Shown here piece after piece: positions 58,632-64,000 of a DNA stretch of 64,000 nt (position 1 is the first letter of the stretch; each line of letters opens with the position of its first letter). This DNA is from UBA1672 sp051967755 (GTDB lineage Bacteria > Pseudomonadota > Alphaproteobacteria > Micavibrionales > Micavibrionaceae). The stretch spans positions 248,001-312,000 of the forward strand of contig JBQDYD010000003.1 in assembly GCA_051967755.1 (NCBI GenBank). Direction: 5' to 3'. The notes under the pieces were generated by a model. It searched no databases and was not told the DNA's origin. It saw nothing but the letters and a program-made list of their open reading frames with translations. Made by a program: the position numbers and the translations under genes.

Positions 58632-59177
58632 ATGTTTTATAAATATATGACAGGGGCTGCTGTATTAACGGCTTTAATGGCACCGAGTTTTGTGGCTCAG
58701 GCGGAAACTGTAAAGACTGAAATGACAGTAGAGCAAAAAGCTTTGCCAAATATCGAAGAAGTTAATTTTTCAGCGTTTGACCTGAATAATGACGGAGATT
58801 TCACGAAACAAGAAATCGGTGAACGCCTATTTAAAAGCTTTGATAGGGACGGAAACCAAATGATTGATAACATTGAATGGGATCACAAGACTGTGATGAC
58901 CATTATCCCGATGGAGGTGAAAACACTGACATATATTGATAGTGATGATGATGGTAAAAACGAAGATATTCAATATGACTATGAGACATTCGTTGAGATT
59001 TCCGGCTTGTCCAAGTTTGATAAAAATATGAATGGCCTGTCTGCAAAGGAATTCATTGAAAAAGGTTATCAGGCGTTAGATACGGATGATGATAACTTAA
59101 TCAGCTTGAAAGAGTGGAAAGCCGCTTATGAATTATCTGATAAGCCGGCGAATGCCGATCAAGATCGCTATAATTAA
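58632..59177 (+). CDS. Secreted EF-hand calcium-binding protein
   Basis: A 181-aa protein with a signal peptide (1-24, ending AQA-E). It has up to five EF-hand-like loops: DLNNDGDFTKQE, DRDGNQMIDNIE, DSDDDGKNEDIQ, DKNMNGLSAKEF and DTDDDNLISLKE. All but the third have a normal Glu or Phe-adjacent end, so calcium binding is likely. It has its own EcfG-type promoter and a terminator. The biological role is not known. Confidence 0.85.
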   Translation: MFYKYMTGAAVLTALMAPSFVAQAETVKTEMTVEQKALPNIEEVNFSAFDLNNDGDFTKQEIGERLFKSFDRDGNQMIDNIEWDHKTVMTIIPMEVKTLTYIDSDDDGKNEDIQYDYETFVEISGLSKFDKNMNGLSAKEFIEKGYQALDTDDDNLISLKEWKAAYELSDKPANADQDRYN

Positions 59178-59204
59178 TTTATCGTGATTATAAGCTTTGT
59201 TAAG

Positions 59205-59235
59205 CGCCGCCTTTTAAATAGGGCGGCGTTTTTTT
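59205..59235 (+). terminator. Terminator of the EF-hand gene
   Basis: A perfect 7-bp stem CGCCGCC/GGCGGCG with a 10-nt loop, followed by seven T. Confidence 0.92.
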
Positions 59236-59264
59236 GCAATTTAGGTGGAGCCTTAGAATTTTTG

Positions 59265-59597
59265 CTAGGCCGTGAGTGTTTCGAGATGTTGTTTTACGGA
59301 CGCAAAATTTTCTTGCAGGGCGGGCAGTGCTTGCTTGCATGTGGCGAGGTCGTTGTTTTTTCCTGCTTGCTCTATCGTAAATGTAACATCGGCCAGAGAC
59401 ATTGCACCTGTCTGTTTCATAATAGATTTCAGGGAGTGCGCGGCTATTCCTGCTTCATGCGCATTGTCATTATCAAGGGCCTGCACTAACTCTTCAAACA
59501 GGCGGTTTGCATCGGCCAAGGTCAGGGTGGCAAATTGTTGCGCATGTGGGCCAAAGGCGCTGACTGCGGTGTTGATGCTATCTTTATCTACGGTCAT
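59265..59597 (-). CDS. Hpt phosphotransfer protein
   Basis: A 110-aa four-helix Hpt protein with phosphoacceptor His in AAHSLKSIMKQTGA. It relays phosphate between a hybrid kinase receiver and a response regulator. The start at 59597 overlaps the kinase stop (TAATG) and has a GGGAG site, so the two are translationally coupled; a longer reading from 59630 would lie inside the kinase. It is the last gene of the four-gene signalling operon. Confidence 0.9.
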   Translation of the reverse strand: MTVDKDSINTAVSAFGPHAQQFATLTLADANRLFEELVQALDNDNAHEAGIAAHSLKSIMKQTGAMSLADVTFTIEQAGKNNDLATCKQALPALQENFASVKQHLETLTA

Positions 59598-62347
59598 TAT
59601 GTTTTCTCCCTTTTTGTGTGAGGAACCCATGTTTCCAATACGACTACGATGTCTGCTTTGCTGATGGGTTTTGTGATGAAATCATCCATACCCGCCTTAA
59701 GGCATTTTTCCCTATCACCAGTGACCGCGTTTGCCGTAAGTGCAACAATCGGTAAATCTTTCTTTGATGCTTTGATCCTTTGTGTGGCTTCATAACCGTC
59801 CATAACAGGCATTTGACAGTCCATGAGGATAAGGTCATATGTGTTTTCCCAGCACATCTCAAAGGCTTCCTTCCCGTTATGGGCGATCTCAGTCTCGCAG
59901 CCCAGGCTGGATAAGATGTTTGTGACGACAAACTGGTTTGTAATAACGTCTTCGGCGATCAGAATTTTGGCGGCAAAGTTGGCATCAATCAGATTGTTTT
60001 CGGCGGCACTGCGTGATTCTACTTCCTTGATCTGCTCCCGCGTCGGCTCTTCCAAGGGGATTGTGAACCAGAAACTCGCCCCTTGGCCATGTTCACTAAT
60101 AACCCCGATATCACCGCCCATCATGCCTGTTAAGTGCTTGCTAATCGCCAGCCCTAAGCCCGTCCCTTGCGGTTTGTGGCCGACATCGCTTTGAATTTGT
60201 GTGAACGTGCCAAAGATGCGGTCTTGTTGATCTTTCGGGATGCCAAGCCCTGTATCAGTCACTGTAAACTTTATTGTGTTGTTATCAGGGGCGCGTGAAA
60301 TATTTAATGTGATTAGCCCTTCATCCGTGAATTTTAAGGCATTACTGATAAAGTTCGTCACAATTTGTTTAACGCGAACCTCGTCTGCAACGATATAACG
60401 GGGCAGGCGACCATCCAGTTCATATGTTATTTCCATGCGCTTTTCTTGTGCCAGCGGTTGAAGAAGTGCGACTTGCTCTTCTAATGATTTACTGAGGTTG
60501 AAAGGGGATGGATGCAGCTCGAATTTACCGGCTTCGATTTTGGAAAAATCCAAAATTTCATTAAGGATTTCCAACAAAGTTTTCCCGGAGGAGCGAATGA
60601 TATTGGCATATTTTAGTTGTTGATCTGTTAATCCTGTTTCTTTGATAAGTTCAATCGTGCCCATAATACCGTTCATGGGGGTTCTGATTTCATGGCTCAT
60701 ATTTGCGAGGAACTGTGATTTTGCTTCCAGTGCGTTTTCTGCTCGTTGTATTGCTTTTCTGAGGTCACGAACGCTACCGCCATATAATGTTGAGAGAAGA
60801 TAGAAAAATTCAGCAAGCACAAGAGAAATCACCGTTCCGATCACAAAGAAAGTGGATGTTATCACCGTGACATTTTCAACCGGTGGCTTGAAATTAGAGG
60901 AGGGGGCCCAGAGAATTGTCCAGCGCTCGTCCTTGTTGAATAACTCAATTGTACTTTTATGTGAGTATTGGGATTTCGTGTCCCAAACGCCCTGATCGAT
61001 ATGTTCATAAAATAACGTGTTAGCAACGGAGTCTTCGGTTTCGTATACTTTGAAATTCAACTGATTTCCTGACGCTTGCGGGATATCATTAAAAAAACTT
61101 CGTGCGATAAACGGAGCAAAAATCCAGCCTCTGAAATGTCCTTCGCTTCGGTGCTCTTTCGTGTGTATTAAATCAGTGTATATCGGGGCCATGATTATGA
61201 ATTCAGATGTTCTGTAACCGTTTGTGTATGGCTGTGTTTTGGCAATGATAGGTGTGCCGCTTTGCTTTGACGTTATTGCCGCGTTACGAATGTTGGTATC
61301 ATGATTGATGCCGTTTTTCTTTAAGGCTTGGTTTTGTTCCGCAGGCTCTATGTGCTTGATGATAAGCTGAATATCATTTTCATCATGTGTTTGATTGTCA
61401 GGCGAGGATGGTTCTATATAGCCGATCCCGTTAATTCCGGGCAGGCGTTTGTGAATATCCAGAAAGTCTACATATTCCCGCCACTCCGCTGTCTCAATAT
61501 GTTTTGATGCATGTATAAAACCGACGCCGCCCATGAGTGTTTGTTCGTAAAGGTGAAACCTTTCTAAGATTACATGCTCACTTTCTGATATAAGCCCTTG
61601 AAAATAAGCATTATTTTCCTTTGAAAGGATTTCCTGTAGGTTGATTGTTATAGAGGCCGTGATCGTCAGTAGGGCAGAGAAAATGACAATGGGTAAAACG
61701 GACCAAAAATTAAAGTCTCTTTGATAGTTTGATTTAATTGAGTGCTTTGATAGGGAAAGGAAGCCAAGCCCTAACAGTAAAAATCCAATACTTGTGTGGA
61801 TCGCCATTCGGCTTAGTGACGCGACACCGTATAAGCCATCTAGCGACGCGAAATTTGCGACCAAGGAGACGATCGCAAGAAAGATAATCGAACTGGATGC
61901 TGCCATAAGCCAAATAGGATTGCGGCTCAGATGCATGCAAGCCGCACATATAATAAACCCGATGGCTGTGTTTGGGGACATGCGCCCCGGATGTGAGGTT
62001 TTGGAGCTTACAAACGCCTCAGCGAAAAATTCATCGAGCCCTATATTGGTGCCATTAAAATACTCAACAAGCGATATCCCGCTTATTGCGATGACAAGCA
62101 TGGCGCAAAGCCTTGAGAGTAAATACTTTTTTTCCTGCAGGCTTATCATGCCTAATGCGGATATAAACAGGCATAATGCAGTGTTGAATTGCATTGGGGC
62201 ATGCCCATGAAGAACAGTAACGATGGCTTGGCTTTTTACAAGCCAACCATACAATACAATCGTACTCATGGTTATGACACTGAGGCCGACCCCTAAGACG
62301 AATAACCTGATTTGAGTATGCGTAAGGTTGATATTATCTGCGCTCAT
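59597..62347 (-). CDS. CHASE-domain hybrid histidine kinase with receiver
   Basis: A 916-aa kinase with about eight hydrophobic segments in residues 15-235 (MASE-like membrane sensor), a CHASE domain at about 270-480, another transmembrane helix (about 492-515), HisKA with His552 (ANMSHEIRTPMNGI), HATPase (NFISNALKFTDEG; GTGLGLAISKHL) and a C-terminal receiver with Asp843 (ILMDCQMPVMDG). Its phosphate would pass to the coupled Hpt protein. It is third in the operon, 33 nt after the single-domain regulator. Confidence 0.93.
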   Translation of the reverse strand: MSADNINLTHTQIRLFVLGVGLSVITMSTIVLYGWLVKSQAIVTVLHGHAPMQFNTALCLFISALGMISLQEKKYLLSRLCAMLVIAISGISLVEYFNGTNIGLDEFFAEAFVSSKTSHPGRMSPNTAIGFIICAACMHLSRNPIWLMAASSSIIFLAIVSLVANFASLDGLYGVASLSRMAIHTSIGFLLLGLGFLSLSKHSIKSNYQRDFNFWSVLPIVIFSALLTITASITINLQEILSKENNAYFQGLISESEHVILERFHLYEQTLMGGVGFIHASKHIETAEWREYVDFLDIHKRLPGINGIGYIEPSSPDNQTHDENDIQLIIKHIEPAEQNQALKKNGINHDTNIRNAAITSKQSGTPIIAKTQPYTNGYRTSEFIIMAPIYTDLIHTKEHRSEGHFRGWIFAPFIARSFFNDIPQASGNQLNFKVYETEDSVANTLFYEHIDQGVWDTKSQYSHKSTIELFNKDERWTILWAPSSNFKPPVENVTVITSTFFVIGTVISLVLAEFFYLLSTLYGGSVRDLRKAIQRAENALEAKSQFLANMSHEIRTPMNGIMGTIELIKETGLTDQQLKYANIIRSSGKTLLEILNEILDFSKIEAGKFELHPSPFNLSKSLEEQVALLQPLAQEKRMEITYELDGRLPRYIVADEVRVKQIVTNFISNALKFTDEGLITLNISRAPDNNTIKFTVTDTGLGIPKDQQDRIFGTFTQIQSDVGHKPQGTGLGLAISKHLTGMMGGDIGVISEHGQGASFWFTIPLEEPTREQIKEVESRSAAENNLIDANFAAKILIAEDVITNQFVVTNILSSLGCETEIAHNGKEAFEMCWENTYDLILMDCQMPVMDGYEATQRIKASKKDLPIVALTANAVTGDREKCLKAGMDDFITKPISKADIVVVLETWVPHTKREKT

Positions 62348-62380
62348 TATTATTCACGTTCCATAAATAAAATGAGATAT

Positions 62381-62752
62381 TTAAGCGGTTTGAATACCCA
62401 GACCTTGCAAACAGGATTTTAATTTCTCTTTTGTTGTCGGTTTTTCCAAAAAGCTGTTCGCGCCGGCTTCCAGTGCAATACTCGCACTTTCTTGTTTTTC
62501 AACACCGCTGAAAATGATGATCGCGACATTATTATTAGATGTTTGGCGGATTTCCTTAATCAGCTCGATACCGCTGGTATCTGCTCCTAAGTGCCAGTCA
62601 AGTAAGACGACATCAACATTGTTGGTCTTGAGTGTGTTAAAAGCAGCATCGGCTGTCTCCGCGATTAGGGCTTCAATCCCTAAATCCTTAAGGTATTGTG
62701 AGGCAGTAAAACGCGTTACTTCAACATCGTCGACTATGAGGCATTTGGTCAT
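62381..62752 (-). CDS. Single-domain response regulator
   Basis: A 123-aa receiver: acidic pocket IVDDVEVT, phosphoacceptor Asp in VVLLDWHLGADTSG, switch Ser (IIIFSGVEK) and Lys in SFLEKPTTKEKL. No output domain. It sits between the MCP-like gene and the hybrid kinase in one operon. It is a likely end point of the phosphorelay, possibly acting by protein binding. Confidence 0.9.
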   Translation of the reverse strand: MTKCLIVDDVEVTRFTASQYLKDLGIEALIAETADAAFNTLKTNNVDVVLLDWHLGADTSGIELIKEIRQTSNNNVAIIIFSGVEKQESASIALEAGANSFLEKPTTKEKLKSCLQGLGIQTA

Positions 62753-62779
62753 TTTGGGGGTACTCCTTGTATAAATTAC

Positions 62780-64000
62780 CTAGGCTGACTTTAGATTGGA
62801 TAGGAAAACTTCAACGACACCGCGAAGGTTTTCTGTGCGCGAGGCAAGGTCTGCCGCGGCGCTGCTGACAGTAGACGACGCATTCAACGTATCATTTGCA
62901 CCGTGCGCGACGTCTTGCGTGATGCTGTTCACTTGCTCGGTCTTTTCAGCGGCAGAGTGGGTGCTCTTAACCACTTCCTGAATGGTTGCCGACTGTTCTT
63001 CCATCGCCGCGGATATGGTGAGGGCGATTTCATAGATGCTATTGATCTGTTGAGAGACTTCTTCGATCACATTAACTGTATTTTCGGTAGAATCTTGAAT
63101 GGCCTTAATTTGTCCGGCGATGGTGTCTGTTGCCTTTGAAGTCTCTGAGGCCAGAGACTTAACTTCACTAGCCACCACAGCAAAGCCTTTGCCTGCCTCA
63201 CCTGCGCGTGCGGCTTCAATAGTTGCATTCAGGGCGAGGAGGTTGGTTTGCTCCGCAATGTCTTGAATCAAGCTAATAACATCGCCAATTTGTTCTGAGG
63301 ATCCTTGCAGTTCCATAACTGCAGAGCTGGCCTCTTTGGACTTTTCAACGGCTTCGTTCGAAATCTTACTGGCTTTGGTTATTTGCTGATTAATTTCATT
63401 GATAGAGGCAGACATTTCCTCTGATGCGCTTGCCACTGTACTGACATTTTCGGCAGATACGGCGGCGGCTTGGCCAAGCTGCGTTGCTTTGCTTTGTCCG
63501 TTATTTGCCAAAGATTCCAGTGTTTGTGCGGTTGTTTTCAAATCATCTGTGGCGGTTGATAATTCTTTTATGAAGACGGCTACATTTTTATCGAAGTCAT
63601 CTGTCATGTTTTTCAGGTGGTTTTCGAAATCTTCTTTACCTGCGCTGAAATAGGTTGATATGGCCATATCCATATCGAGTAGGGCGGCTTTTAAAAACGC
63701 GATTGCTGATTGTTCAAAAATTTCATTATTCTTTTTGCTGCCCCCCAGGCGGCCAGAGCTTAGATGCTCGCTACATAATGCTGACAGTACACCTGACATA
63801 AGTGCGGCATACCCGCCAATATACCATTGTGGGGCAAGGCCGATCCGATTGTGGGTATGGCCAATACGCGTTGCAGAATCTTGGTACTCTTTATCAAACT
63901 TAGCTGTAACAATGGTTGACCAGTGGTCAAATTGTCGCGTTTTAGCAGAATCTTTCATTTTCTGATCTTTGAAATGTGAATCCAGATTCGGCCATTTGCC
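62780..64000 (-). CDS. Globin-coupled chemoreceptor-like protein (5' end outside window)
   Basis: The visible part has a sensor-globin core with the heme-ligand region (RIGHTHNRIGLAPQWYIGGY, proximal His likely in GHTH) and a C-terminal methyl-accepting signalling domain (hairpin tip DIAEQTNLLALNATIEAARAGEAGKGFAVVA). It has no transmembrane helix, so it is soluble. An ATG at 63958 looks like a start, but the frame is open to the window edge and the 14 codons before it continue the globin pattern (KWPNLDSHF...), so the true start lies outside. Such proteins sense oxygen. Confidence 0.88.
   Translation of the reverse strand, partial: GKWPNLDSHFKDQKMKDSAKTRQFDHWSTIVTAKFDKEYQDSATRIGHTHNRIGLAPQWYIGGYAALMSGVLSALCSEHLSSGRLGGSKKNNEIFEQSAIAFLKAALLDMDMAISTYFSAGKEDFENHLKNMTDDFDKNVAVFIKELSTATDDLKTTAQTLESLANNGQSKATQLGQAAAVSAENVSTVASASEEMSASINEINQQITKASKISNEAVEKSKEASSAVMELQGSSEQIGDVISLIQDIAEQTNLLALNATIEAARAGEAGKGFAVVASEVKSLASETSKATDTIAGQIKAIQDSTENTVNVIEEVSQQINSIYEIALTISAAMEEQSATIQEVVKSTHSAAEKTEQVNSITQDVAHGANDTLNASSTVSSAAADLASRTENLRGVVEVFLSNLKSA

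Noticed and set aside
62340..62360. GGAAC on the minus strand before the hybrid kinase
   Set aside because: It lies only about 10 nt from the start codon with no correctly spaced -10 box.
63925..63958. ATG at 63958 as start of the globin-coupled gene
   Set aside because: The frame stays open to the window edge and the preceding codons continue the globin pattern.
1..64000. CRISPR array, rRNA genes, insertion sequences, complete prophage
   Set aside because: No regularly spaced repeats, rRNA, transposase or integrase were found on reading.

Overview
This window comes from an alphaproteobacterium of moderate GC. The gene orders bamE | ubiquinol-cytochrome c chaperone-yceD-rpmF-plsX-fabH-ihfA-merR, hom-glpX-recJ and tig-clpP-lon-hup are typical of that class, as are an ECF sigma factor and promoters of the EcfG (general stress) type. 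tRNA-His keeps an encoded G-1:C73 pair, which argues against the large alphaproteobacterial subgroup that lost it. The species cannot be named from the sequence alone. Genes run off both edges: nusB on the left and a globin-coupled chemoreceptor-like gene on the right.

Layout. 0-6.4 kb: nusB end, envelope and respiratory-chain helper genes, phospholipid and fatty-acid initiation (plsX, fabH), IHF-alpha and a MerR regulator, ending at tRNA-Pro. 6.4-8.8 kb: a small accessory islet behind the tRNA (two small orphan genes and a propeller/LamG-like protein). 8.9-30.2 kb: core genes, including cutA, rplM-rpsI, gamma-carbonic anhydrase, phaC, hom-glpX-recJ, gshB-hisI, a DEAD-box helicase, lptD, an SLC13 transporter, a YdbH-like protein and parE. 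30.3-32.9 kb: two tandem paralogues of an unrecognised secreted protein. 32.9-41 kb: glnA, tRNA-His, tRNA-Leu, tig, clpP, lon (clpX is absent from its usual place), HU, tRNA-Val and a YceI protein. 41-45.5 kb: a CHASE kinase with a response regulator, a sulfurtransferase with a hydrolase, and a thioredoxin-fold protein lacking CxxC.

45.5-59.2 kb is the most interesting part: a compact stress-response region. An ECF sigma factor and an OmpR-type regulator are divergently transcribed and sit beside a large hybrid kinase. Around them, eight sites matching GGAAC-N16/17-CGTT (or one-base variants) lie at promoter distance from small stress-type genes: DUF1328, an entericidin-like lipoprotein followed by 53-aa and 23-aa membrane peptides, an 82-aa protein plus MscS channel, a lipid kinase-ExoD-phosphoesterase operon, a YqaE/Pmp3 plus PRC-barrel pair, a second PRC-barrel protein plus CsbD, a DUF2383 four-helix protein, and an EF-hand protein. 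Most units are closed by strong hairpin terminators, some of which abut the next promoter.

59.2-64 kb: a four-gene minus-strand signalling operon reading globin-coupled MCP-like sensor, single-domain response regulator, CHASE hybrid histidine kinase, Hpt protein. It contains the parts of a complete phosphorelay but no recognisable output gene.
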